64,000 nt of DNA from JBMNCQ01 sp049366715. Its GTDB lineage: Bacteria > Bacillota > Peptococcia > Peptococcales > BICA1-8. A program made the position numbers and the translations under genes. The stretch spans positions 124,001 through 188,000 of the forward strand of contig JBMNCQ010000009.1 of NCBI GenBank assembly GCA_049366715.1, given 5' to 3'. The notes below the pieces were generated by a model. The model ran no database searches. It saw only the letters and a program-made list of their open reading frames with translations, and was not told the origin of the DNA. Of this stretch, positions 41,497-48,500 are shown in pieces; the first letter of the stretch is position 1, and every line of letters begins with the position of its first letter.

Positions 41497-42432
41497 GTGG
41501 ATAATGCAGACAGAAATGTTCGCAAACAAAGGGCTGTTGAGCAGTGTAATAAAAGAATTGCGTTATTACATAAACAATTTCCGAGACTGGCAGAAATATC
41601 TGATTTAGTTCGTTCCCTGGCCTTAGAAAAATTAAGGGTTAATTTTATAAAGAAGGATTTTGTAAGATCCGGGCAGATCGATGATGAGGTATTCCAATTA
41701 ATGGCGGAGCGAGAAGCAATACTGAAGATGAATGGTTTAACCATTTCCGTATATGAACCTGATTGGGAATGTAAAAAATGTAAAGATGACGGCTACATTG
41801 AGCCGGGTGTTTTATGTGACTGTCTAAAGCAGGAGCATATAAACCGCATCTTTGACCAAAGCGGGATATCTGAAAAAATGCGGATCAAAACCTTCTCTAA
41901 TATCAATATTAATTTCTATAAAGATCCGCAAAGTGTAGAGAATTTTATGAAAAAATGCCGGAAAATGGTCTCTGATATTGAGCAGGGCAGTTCTGTTGAG
42001 AATATTTTGCTTTTTGGTAATGTTGGCAGAGGAAAAACTCATTTTGCAATGGCCATTGCCAATGCCTTGCTTAATAGAGGAATTACCGTTATTTATAAGC
42101 GTTTTAATGAGTTACTTGACATTATGAGAGAAGCTGTGAATAATAATATTCCCGAGGATATTGCCCATATAAAAACGGTATCGCTGTTAGTTATTGATGA
42201 TTTAGGCGTAGAGAATTTAACTCCTTTTAAGGAAACACAACTTCTTTCAATTTTAGATGATAGAAATTTTCATGATAAACCCTGGATTATAAATACAAAT
42301 TTACTTTTAGAGGAAATTGAAAAAAGATATGGGAGTAGAATTGCGGACCGAATGCTGGAAAATACGATTAAATATGAATTGAATTCTGAAATAAGTTACC
42401 GGGAATTTCAGACTAGGAATGTAAAGAAGTAA
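41497..42432 (+). CDS. DnaC/DnaI-type helicase loader ATPase
   Basis: A 311-residue AAA+ protein. The N-terminal half has a zinc-finger-like set, CKKCKDDG...CDC (about 88-107), as in DnaI-type loaders. Then Walker A LLFGNVGRGKTHFA, Walker B LLVIDDLG, and an arginine in SRIADRML. It probably loads the replicative helicase with the DnaD-type protein encoded divergently. Start GTG 41497 is 6-7 bases after AGAAGGAGGG; ATG 41491 abuts the RBS. The AT-rich 256-base space between the two genes holds both promoters. Confidence 0.88.
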   Translation: MDNADRNVRKQRAVEQCNKRIALLHKQFPRLAEISDLVRSLALEKLRVNFIKKDFVRSGQIDDEVFQLMAEREAILKMNGLTISVYEPDWECKKCKDDGYIEPGVLCDCLKQEHINRIFDQSGISEKMRIKTFSNININFYKDPQSVENFMKKCRKMVSDIEQGSSVENILLFGNVGRGKTHFAMAIANALLNRGITVIYKRFNELLDIMREAVNNNIPEDIAHIKTVSLLVIDDLGVENLTPFKETQLLSILDDRNFHDKPWIINTNLLLEEIEKRYGSRIADRMLENTIKYELNSEISYREFQTRNVKK

Positions 42433-42463
42433 AATGATTTTTTTAGGATGTTATGATTATTAT

Positions 42464-42504
42464 AAAACCGTAAGGCTATCATATCATATTAGCCTTACGG
42501 TTTT
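42464..42504 (+). terminator. Terminator of the helicase-loader gene
   Basis: A perfect 15-bp stem, AAAACCGTAAGGCTA (42464-42478) with 42490-42504, T-rich tail. Confidence 0.9.
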
Positions 42505-42713
42505 ATTTACGACTATTTTTAAGAAAAATTTTTCCCTCTGCAATAAGTGTAATTCTTTTTTGGTTGCGGTCAAAGAGACGAACGCCTAATTCTTCCTCTG
42601 ACTTTGGGATAGCAATCGTTACAGAAGGCTGCGCGCCATATGCATTTTTCTGCACTTCTGGTTATATTTTTCAACTTGCAAACCATCTTGAAATATTCCA
42701 GTTGACGTAGTTC
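42503..42713 (-). pseudogene. Decayed LysR-family regulator, N-terminal remnant
   Basis: Read on the - strand, the start ELRQLEYFKMVCKLKNITRS is followed by AEK, then in other frames AQPSVTIAIPKSEEELGV and RLFDRNQKRITLIAEGK, ending at TAA 42505-42503. This is the winged helix of a LysR regulator. One A is missing from the A-run and two bases (CG) are extra in the GCGCGC stretch. The codon where ATG is expected reads AGG, and the whole effector domain is gone. The remainder of 42714-42907 has no feature. Confidence 0.8.
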
Positions 42714-42907
42714 CCTAGTTTAAGCTTCGTTTAATAATTGTTAATTATATAGCATAGCTAAGGGATATTATTAATTTATTTCTGGTTTTTAGTATTTCCA
42801 ATGATTTGCGGAAAGAATAAATACGATGAATGGAAGTCATTTTTCGGGCAATATATAAAAGATGTTTTAATGATAAAAAAGAATTATGGTTCCTTGGAGG
42901 TTTTAAA

Positions 42908-43348
42908 ATGGAGAGAATTCTTCAGGGGTTTAGAGCTGGAGTGATAGCAGGTATACTTAAAAATAGCTTGGATTTGATTATCTTTCACGGACTGCATTTT
43001 CATAAATATCGTTATTTGGACCATGCTTCCGGAGTCTTTTACAGTAATGTTTCCCAAAATATAGCCGAAAGTATTTTTATTCTTTTTGTTGATATTTGGT
43101 TTTCCGGGTTACTGGGGCTGATATTTTTCTTAATACTTACAAATGTTAAAGGAGAAAGTTATTTGATGATCGGTATCATATATGGCAGCGGATTATGGGT
43201 TGTGCTGCACATCCTTGGTTCGATTTTAAAAGTAACAACTTTTGCAAGCATGAGTGTGAATACTTTACTATTACATCTTCTTACAGATTCACTTTATGGA
43301 CTAATTTTAGGAAGCTTATATCAAAGATTTTTAGTGAGGAAGACTTGA
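42908..43348 (+). CDS. Hypothetical four-helix membrane protein
   Basis: A 146-residue membrane protein with about four segments (about 10-25, 55-80, 90-112, 118-140): ERILQGFRAGVIAGILKNSLD, VDIWFSGLLGLIFFLILTN, YGSGLWVVLHILGSILK, LLHLLTDSLYGLILGSLY. Similar small proteins occur in Clostridia without assigned function. TTGGAGG stands 9 bases before ATG 42908; the open frame extends upstream to 42830 but without RBS. Confidence 0.7.
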   Translation: MERILQGFRAGVIAGILKNSLDLIIFHGLHFHKYRYLDHASGVFYSNVSQNIAESIFILFVDIWFSGLLGLIFFLILTNVKGESYLMIGIIYGSGLWVVLHILGSILKVTTFASMSVNTLLLHLLTDSLYGLILGSLYQRFLVRKT

Positions 43349-43452
43349 GAATTGAAAAGACACTAAATGACTGATCAACCGGCAATTGTTTTAATTTATC
43401 ATTAAAGGGGTAATTGCTAAATAAATATGTATATGAAAAAGGAAGTGTTAAT

Positions 43453-44646
43453 ATGCTGCAGGTTAAAGATGAGATCTACTGGGTAGGCATTAAAAACTGG
43501 GAATTAAAAAATTTTCACGGAGCGGAGTTTTCCACACCGCAGGGAAGTACCTATAATTCGTATCTTATAAAAGATGAAAAAATTGCTTTGATAGATACTG
43601 CCTGGAAGCCGTTTAAAGAGGATTTTGTGGATAATTTAGATCGAGAAGTGGGTTTAAATAACATAGAGATGATTGTAATGAATCATGCTGAAATTGATCA
43701 TTCGGGAGCATTGCCGGAATTGCTGCATCGTATTCCTGATGTGCCGATTTATTGCACTGAAAAAGGACGGGAAATCATATTTAAACTTTTTCAGAAAGAA
43801 TGGAATTTTAAATTGGTCAAAACCGGTGATACCCTCGATCTCGGACGTAACCAGCTTTTATTTATTGAGGCTCCGATGCTGCATTGGCCGGATAGTATGT
43901 TTACCTTTGTTAAAGGGGCCAATGTATTGTTGTCTAATGATGCTTTTGGTCAGCATTATGCGTCTTCAGGGCTGTTTAACGACGAAGCTGACAGTTGTAA
44001 GTTGGATCAGGAGGCTTTAAAATATTATGTGAATATCTTACATCCTTTTAGAAGACTTATTAAACAAAAGATAGACCAGCTTAAATCCCTGAACCTCCCT
44101 ATAGAGATGATTGCTCCTAGTCATGGGGTAATTTGGCGTAAAAATCCTCTGGATATTGTTGAGCGTTATTACCGCTGGTCGGATGATTACCCGGGGGAAG
44201 GGGTGCTGATCATTTATGATACGATGTGGGATTCTACAAAAGCAATGGCCCATGCGATCGGGGAAGGGTTAAAGGCCGGGAATATTCCTTATCGGGTAAT
44301 CAATTCAACAAAATATGATAATAGCGATATCCTGGTAGAAATATTCAAAGCTACGGGAGTTATTATTGGCAGCCCAACAGTCAATAATGGGGTTCTAAGC
44401 TCTATACCCGGGTTGTTGGCAGAAGCGAAAGGCCTTAAATTCACCGGTAAAATCGGAGCGGCTTTTGGAAGTTATGGCTGGAGCGGGGAAGGCATTAAGA
44501 TTATTGGTAAGCTGTTGGAAGAGGCTAAATTTACCCTTATAAATGAAGGGTTTAAACTAAAATATAAGCCTACTGAAAAAGAATTGCAGCAGTGTATTCA
44601 GTTTGGTAAAGAATTTGCATCTAAAGTTAAAGAACTTAGTAACTGA
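43453..44646 (+). CDS. FprA-family flavodiiron protein
   Basis: A 397-residue A-type flavoprotein that reduces O2 to water or NO to N2O in anaerobes. The metallo-beta-lactamase-like domain carries the diiron ligands H78, E80, D82 (NHAEIDHSG), H144 (MLHWPDSM), D163 (SNDAFG) and H224 (PSHGVIW). A flavodoxin domain with FMN follows (about 250-397: GVLIIYDTMWDSTKAMAHAI). The electron donor, usually rubredoxin, is not adjacent. Start ATG 43453 after AAAGGAAGTG; the frame upstream lacks an RBS. Strong terminator follows. Confidence 0.95.
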   Translation: MLQVKDEIYWVGIKNWELKNFHGAEFSTPQGSTYNSYLIKDEKIALIDTAWKPFKEDFVDNLDREVGLNNIEMIVMNHAEIDHSGALPELLHRIPDVPIYCTEKGREIIFKLFQKEWNFKLVKTGDTLDLGRNQLLFIEAPMLHWPDSMFTFVKGANVLLSNDAFGQHYASSGLFNDEADSCKLDQEALKYYVNILHPFRRLIKQKIDQLKSLNLPIEMIAPSHGVIWRKNPLDIVERYYRWSDDYPGEGVLIIYDTMWDSTKAMAHAIGEGLKAGNIPYRVINSTKYDNSDILVEIFKATGVIIGSPTVNNGVLSSIPGLLAEAKGLKFTGKIGAAFGSYGWSGEGIKIIGKLLEEAKFTLINEGFKLKYKPTEKELQQCIQFGKEFASKVKELSN

Positions 44647-44670
44647 ACCGGGGTTTCCCCGGTTTTTTCG
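44646..44670 (+). terminator. Terminator of the flavodiiron gene
   Basis: AACCGGGG (44646-44653), loop TTT, CCCCGGTT (44657-44664), T-run. Confidence 0.9.
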
Positions 44671-44865
44671 TTCTTTAAATGTATACCCTGACCGGAGAGT
44701 TATTGTATTTCCAGTATTTGAATAATTTGCAAAAAAGATATGTGCAAAATAAAAAAAACGGTAAAATAAATAAATTTAGCTGAAAATATTTAAATTAGGG
44801 CAGCATACTTTGAGAATTGAGAGTATAATAACAAGTGGTACAATAAGAATAGGAGGAAGATTAAA

Positions 44866-45147
44866 ATGTCCAGCAGCTTTCTTATGGTTTTTATCATGTT
44901 TTTTTCTCTCATTTTGGGAGGAGGTACCGCTTGGTTAAATACAGGTATTGTAATAACGGGGTTTTATTTTTCCTGGGTTTTATGGACTACTATTTATTTT
45001 ACGGCTCTTAATCTTGTGATGTTTTTATTCGGAGGGCGGTATTTAAAGATGAGTTATCAGGAAGAAAGCAAATTGATTTTCCCAATTAGAATAGGATTTT
45101 TTTTGAGTAGTATAATGTTAGTGATTGAGTACATAAATATTCCCTAG
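44866..45147 (+). CDS. Hypothetical three-helix membrane protein
   Basis: A 93-residue protein with three predicted membrane segments (about 5-25, 28-52, 70-90). No family recognised. AGGAGGAAG, 6 bases before ATG. It lies 67 bases upstream of plsC and may be co-transcribed. The 219-base gap before it is AT-rich and featureless. Confidence 0.65.
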   Translation: MSSSFLMVFIMFFSLILGGGTAWLNTGIVITGFYFSWVLWTTIYFTALNLVMFLFGGRYLKMSYQEESKLIFPIRIGFFLSSIMLVIEYINIP

Positions 45148-45214
45148 CATTTTAAGGGAAGGAAAGATCGTTTAATGTTTATTATATCAATGTTTTTTAC
45201 AGGGGGAGATGGTT

Positions 45215-45922
45215 TTGCATAAATTTTTATTTTATATTATAGCCTTCATGCCTAAATCATTGCGAAAAATGTCAATCGATAAGCTGGCAAGATATTTTCT
45301 AAATAAATACGCAATAATCCATGTTGAAGGAATAGAAAATATCCCCCAGGATGGCAATGTGATTTTTATTTCTAACCATTTATCAAATGCTGACGGTCTT
45401 ATTTTCAAATATCTTTTAGAAAAAATTAAAGATGTCACTTTTGTAGCAGGGGTAAAGCTAAAAGGGGAACTCTTGACTAATCTTGTTTTAGAATTAGTTC
45501 CTCATATAAACATCCAGCCTAATAAGCCTGACCGCAAAGCAATCCGCGAGACTATAAATCAAGTAAAGCATACCGGCTCTATCTTTATTTTCCCGGAAGG
45601 AACCAGGAGCAGATCGGCTCAGCTATTGAAGGGGCGTTCAGGTGTGGTTTTGATTGCTAAAAACTCAAATGCTCCCATAATCCCTATCGGTATCCGGGGA
45701 ACTGAAAAATTGCTGCCTGTTAATAGTGACGGCAGGATGAGCAAAGAGTGGTTTAATCAATCAAATGTTTATATAAAAATAGGTGAGCCTTTTTTACTGG
45801 AACAATTAGAAGGAGAGGCAGAGTTAATTGATCTGATGATGGAAAAAATTGCTCACTTGCTGCCAAAGGAATATAGAGGCTATTATACGGAATTTCCTTT
45901 TAAAAAGGACCGGGAAAAATAG
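45215..45922 (+). CDS. 1-acyl-sn-glycerol-3-phosphate acyltransferase (PlsC family)
   Basis: A 235-residue membrane-associated acyltransferase. HX4D catalytic motif in SNHLSNADG (H55, D60), the FPEGTRSRS block (about 127-135) and PIIPIGIRG. It transfers a second fatty acid to lysophosphatidic acid in phospholipid synthesis, or a related step. ATG 45209 is nearly fused with GGGGGAG; TTG 45215, 6 bases from it, is the more likely start. Confidence 0.88.
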   Translation: MHKFLFYIIAFMPKSLRKMSIDKLARYFLNKYAIIHVEGIENIPQDGNVIFISNHLSNADGLIFKYLLEKIKDVTFVAGVKLKGELLTNLVLELVPHINIQPNKPDRKAIRETINQVKHTGSIFIFPEGTRSRSAQLLKGRSGVVLIAKNSNAPIIPIGIRGTEKLLPVNSDGRMSKEWFNQSNVYIKIGEPFLLEQLEGEAELIDLMMEKIAHLLPKEYRGYYTEFPFKKDREK

Positions 45923-46042
45923 AAAAAAGATATTGAAAATTTACTTGTTTTGAGCGTTAGCACTGGCTGTATGTCGGTGTTTTTTTAATGACAAAGAGAC
46001 TATTTTTTTATATAATATGTTAATATAATAATGCGTTTAAAG

Positions 46043-46357
46043 TTAATATTTTTGGTTTTTAGCTAATTTTTTAATATCAATTATGTCATACCGATTAAAT
46101 TCAATTTTCGGTTTACCTTCCGAGGAAAAACGAAAGATCCATTTATCTTTACCGGCAATTATACCCCGAAAATATCCTTCATAGGCTTCATGGGATGTTT
46201 GGATTAGGATGGTATCTCCTAAAAGAATGGACTGTCCTTTCCAGTTCAGGCGGTCAATAAACAGATCTTCATTTTGCTCGATGTGAATTACTTCTAAGAT
46301 AAGGGTAATAAACAATATGCATAACCCTCCGATTATGAGCAAGCTATTTTCAAACAC
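46043..46357 (-). CDS. Hypothetical membrane-anchored protein
   Basis: A 104-residue protein: one N-terminal membrane segment (about 5-24, SLLIIGGLCILFITLILEV), then a small beta-rich domain (LNWKGQSILLGDTILIQTSHEAYEGYFRGIIAGKDKWIFRF-like) that suggests a short SH3- or PilZ-like barrel, though no motif is diagnostic. Start: GTG 46357, 8 bases after AGGAGG; GTG 46366 overlaps the RBS. Single gene. Confidence 0.6.
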   Translation of the reverse strand: MFENSLLIIGGLCILFITLILEVIHIEQNEDLFIDRLNWKGQSILLGDTILIQTSHEAYEGYFRGIIAGKDKWIFRFSSEGKPKIEFNRYDIIDIKKLAKNQKY

Positions 46358-46452
46358 TATCCTCACCTCCTAATGTATAATAAGCAAAAATATAATTTTG
46401 GTGCCGGAAAACTAAGGGGAATAGATTTACGGATAGATAGGCAGGGTAACAG

Positions 46453-46841
46453 ATGAAAAAAAAATTAAATGTAAAATAAAAAATCCTGATTATTAGTTTA
46501 ATCTGCCCCTTCGTACCCATAACTGTTCTTGGAACTGTACTTTGACCGGATTGCTTAATGCAAGTAAACGGTTTAGTGATATCGTAATCCGCTATGGAGG
46601 AGATGAATTCTTATTGATATTTATGGATGGTGAAGAGCAAGGATTGTTAAAATGGCAAGAGAGATTAAATCGTAACCTTGCCCGCTGGAATGCTGAAAAT
46701 GAATTAATAAACTGTGACTTATCGTTAAGTATTGGGTATAGTATTTATGATGAGCAAAAAGATATTGAAACTGTAATCAAAGAAGCCGATATGAAAATGT
46801 ATCGGAATAAAGCAACTAAAAAAAATAATAAAGAAATATAA
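46453..46841 (+). pseudogene. Decayed membrane GGDEF-domain gene with internal deletion
   Basis: ATG 46453 starts MKKKLNVK, meets a TAA at 46477-46479, and continues in frame with a membrane helix KILIISLICPFVPITVLG. In another frame from 46542 the GGDEF domain begins LTGLLNASKRFSDIVIRYGGDEF. A normal domain has roughly 50-60 more residues between LTGLLN and RYGGDEF, including the metal-binding Asp; here they are deleted. The C-terminal half (GGDEFLLIF...SLSIGYSIYD...ADMKMYRNK) is intact. The product cannot be an active diguanylate cyclase. Confidence 0.8.
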
Positions 46842-46859
46842 TTTTTGCGAGGTGCTATG

Positions 46860-47126
46860 ATGGGAGAAGAAAATGCAGTAAAAATGATGTTCCTTTTAAG
46901 ATTTATGCTGGCGATCATCTCTTTAGGTGCGGCGATTCTAATGTTTAAATATAAAACGGTAAGTGATGCCTTAAGAATTAATGCCTTTGTAGGATTAGTG
47001 GCATCTTTAACTTTTATCAGCATAAGTGCGATTGGTATCGCCAACATGGCCGGCAAAGTCTCTTTTTCTAAACTGGCCTTTACAATTATCGGCGTCTTAC
47101 TGGTTATCTATGGGACAAGCAAATAA
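46860..47126 (+). CDS. YqhV-like (DUF2619) membrane protein
   Basis: An 88-residue protein with three membrane segments: FLLRFMLAIISLGAAILMFK, AFVGLVASLTFISISAIGIA and LAFTIIGVLLVIYG. Length and pattern match the YqhV/DUF2619 proteins of spore-forming Firmicutes, whose function is unknown. Of ATG 46857 and 46860, the second is better spaced (7 bases) from GAGG. A strong terminator overlaps the stop codon. Confidence 0.7.
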   Translation: MGEENAVKMMFLLRFMLAIISLGAAILMFKYKTVSDALRINAFVGLVASLTFISISAIGIANMAGKVSFSKLAFTIIGVLLVIYGTSK

Positions 47127-47158
47127 AAAAACCTACCCCGGGGGTAGGTTTTTTTATT
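47122..47158 (+). terminator. Terminator of the YqhV-like gene
   Basis: AAAAAACCTACCCC pairs with GGGGTAGGTTTTTT around one G; A-run and T-run make it effective in both directions. Confidence 0.88.
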
Positions 47159-47224
47159 TGAAAGTAAATCGTAAAAAATATGATAAATTGCAGGAAAATC
47201 TTAGTAAAAGTCGAAATATTTTAT

Positions 47225-47589
47225 ACTGTAAGAAATAATATTTCCTTTGCAACCAGCAAAGGTTATAAGGAATACAGTACGGGAATGTTCCCGCGGAGGA
47301 AACTGAGAAAAGGTCACATTCCCTGTACTGTAAGAAATAATATTTCCTTTGCAACCAGCAAAGGTTATAAGGAATACAGTNNNNNNNNNNNNNNNNNNNN
47401 NNNNNNNNNNNNNNNNNNNNNNNNNNNNNNNNNNNNNNNNNNNNNNNNNNNNNNNNNNNNNNNNNNNNNNNNNNNNNNNNGAAACTGAGAAAAGGTCACA
47501 TTCCCTGTACTGTAAGAAATAATATTTCCTTTGCAGCCAGCAAAGGTTATAAGGAATACAGTACGGGAATGTTCCCGCGGAGGAAACTG
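47225..47589 (+). repeat. 102-bp tandem repeat array interrupted by an assembly gap
   Basis: Units begin ACTGTAAGAAATAATA at 47225, 47327 and, beyond the N run, 47509; the first two give a period of 102 bp. The last unit is partial and ends in GGAGGAAACTG at 47589. Copies are identical where seen, except A to G at the loop (CAACCAGC to CAGCCAGC) in the last. Each unit forms hairpins: CCTTTGC-AACCA-GCAAAGG (47244-47262), and arms TACAGTACGGGAATGT (47273-47288) with ACATTCCC-T-GTACTGTA (47316-47332) across a unit boundary. Unit length is a multiple of three, but the hairpins argue for DNA or RNA structure rather than coding. Confidence 0.92.
47381..47480. other. Assembly gap (100 N)
   Basis: A round run of 100 N inside the tandem array. 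The flanks fit a true gap of 20 + 102n bases, so the copy number is undetermined. Confidence 0.98.
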
Positions 47590-47615
47590 GTTATTTTTTT
47601 AAAGGAGTGAAGCTG

Positions 47616-48269
47616 ATGTCACTTTTTGCTGATATAGATCTTAAAGCCGGTGTAAGACAGATTGAAGAAACGATTAACCAACTAAAGGGTGTTGTTACCT
47701 GCAGTGTGGTAAGTTCAGATAATGGAAAGATTGCAGAAATTCATATAATCGGCGAAAACAGCCGTTCACCTAAACAAATAGTCCGGGACGTAGAATCCGC
47801 ATTGCTGGCCGAACTGGGAATTGCAATTGATCATAAGAAAATTAGTGTAGCCCAAAACAAGGAAAGTAATGACACGGCAGCGAAGTATCGGAGGCTGCTC
47901 ATTAAAGATTTTGAAACGAAAGGTTCTAATAACTGGATTAACGCCAGGGTATCTTTTGTTTTAGGTGAAAATGTATTTGAAGGTAGTGCGGAAGGTCCCA
48001 ACTCAGGATTAAGCAGATTCAGGTTTTTAGCAATGGCGGCCCTCCAAGCGATTGAGAATATTTTAGAGCAAAAAATCAGATTGGTATTAGAAGATTTTGC
48101 CTGGCAAGGCCTGGCAGGTAAAGAGGTTGCAACGGTAATTATTTCCAGTGTTTCAAACAATCATATCGAGACCTTGGTTGGTGCGTGCTTAGCAGAAACG
48201 GATAAGGACCTGGCGACGATAAAGGCTGTGCTGGATGCCATCAATAGGAGATTGGAAATTTTATCGTAG
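47616..48269 (+). CDS. Conserved-looking hypothetical protein
   Basis: A 217-residue soluble protein of unknown family. The N-terminal third (FADIDLKAGVRQIEETINQLKGVVTCSVVSSDNGKIAEIHIIG outline) has the beta-alpha-beta look of an ACT-like or heavy-metal-associated small domain. The rest is alpha/beta with FRFLAMAALQAIENILEQKIRLVLEDF. No catalytic motif is evident. RBS AAAGGAG, 8 bases before ATG. It lies between the tandem repeat and the micropeptide leader and may be the first gene of the following transcript. Confidence 0.75.
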   Translation: MSLFADIDLKAGVRQIEETINQLKGVVTCSVVSSDNGKIAEIHIIGENSRSPKQIVRDVESALLAELGIAIDHKKISVAQNKESNDTAAKYRRLLIKDFETKGSNNWINARVSFVLGENVFEGSAEGPNSGLSRFRFLAMAALQAIENILEQKIRLVLEDFAWQGLAGKEVATVIISSVSNNHIETLVGACLAETDKDLATIKAVLDAINRRLEILS

Positions 48270-48295
48270 ATTTTGGGGTCGTAACCGGAGCGAAG

Positions 48296-48325
48296 ATGAA
48301 GAGCGGAGCGGGAAAACCTTACTGA
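48296..48325 (+). CDS. Nine-residue leader ORF (candidate)
   Basis: ATG 48296 encodes MKSGAGKPY and stops at TGA 48323-48325. GGAG (48287-48290) stands 5 bases before it. The frame runs through the left arm of the hairpin that covers the RBS of the next small ORF, so its translation would open that hairpin. Confidence 0.4.
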   Translation: MKSGAGKPY

Positions 48326-48364
48326 TAGCGGAACAGTAAGAGATCTCTTAAAAGGGGGTTTTCC
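48311..48364 (+). promoter_or_regulatory. Hairpin leader that can hide the micropeptide RBS
   Basis: GGAAAACC (48311-48318) can pair with GGTTTTCC (48357-48364), taking in part of the AAAGGGGG ribosome site (48351-48358). Inside, CTTACTG (48318-48324) pairs with CAGTAAG (48334-48340). A competing hairpin, TAAGA-GATC-TCTTA (48337-48350), uses part of the same bases. No T-run follows, so control would be at translation. It does not match a riboswitch class I know. Confidence 0.45.
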
Positions 48365-48365
48365 T

Positions 48366-48443
48366 GTGAAGGCGAAATTTTTTAAAGTTGCATCAGCTTT
48401 ATTAGCTTTATTGCTAGCTGGTGGTGCTGGTTGGAGATGGTAG
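48366..48443 (+). CDS. 25-residue hydrophobic micropeptide (candidate signal peptide/pheromone)
   Basis: GTG 48366 opens a 25-codon frame: basic N-terminus MKAKFFK, a helix of Ala and Leu, and the C-terminal GGAGWRW. AAAGGGGG (48351-48358) lies 7 bases upstream. There is no Cys, so it is not a lipoprotein or thiolactone. A short exported hydrophobic peptide with an aromatic tail resembles the overall form of Gram-positive peptide pheromones that are re-imported by Opp systems; an Opp operon follows 1.9 kb downstream. Regulation by the preceding leader ORF and hairpin is inferred. It could also be a small membrane protein. Confidence 0.45.
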   Translation: MKAKFFKVASALLALLLAGGAGWRW

Positions 48444-48500
48444 CTTTATAAATTGGATACGGCCCCCATTTAAATTTAATTAATGGAATGATGAGACATT

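Noticed and set aside
47180..47380. Protein made of 34-residue repeats
   Set aside because: Open frames exist on both strands only because the unit is a multiple of three and lacks stops. There is no RBS, and the sequence is dominated by hairpins.
47225..47589. CRISPR array
   Set aside because: The whole 102-bp unit repeats; there are no unique spacers between short repeats, and no cas genes are near.
48270..48365. Cyclic di-GMP riboswitch before the HD-GYP gene
   Set aside because: The conserved GEMM-I and GEMM-II core sequences are not present; the region fits a leader ORF and hairpin better.
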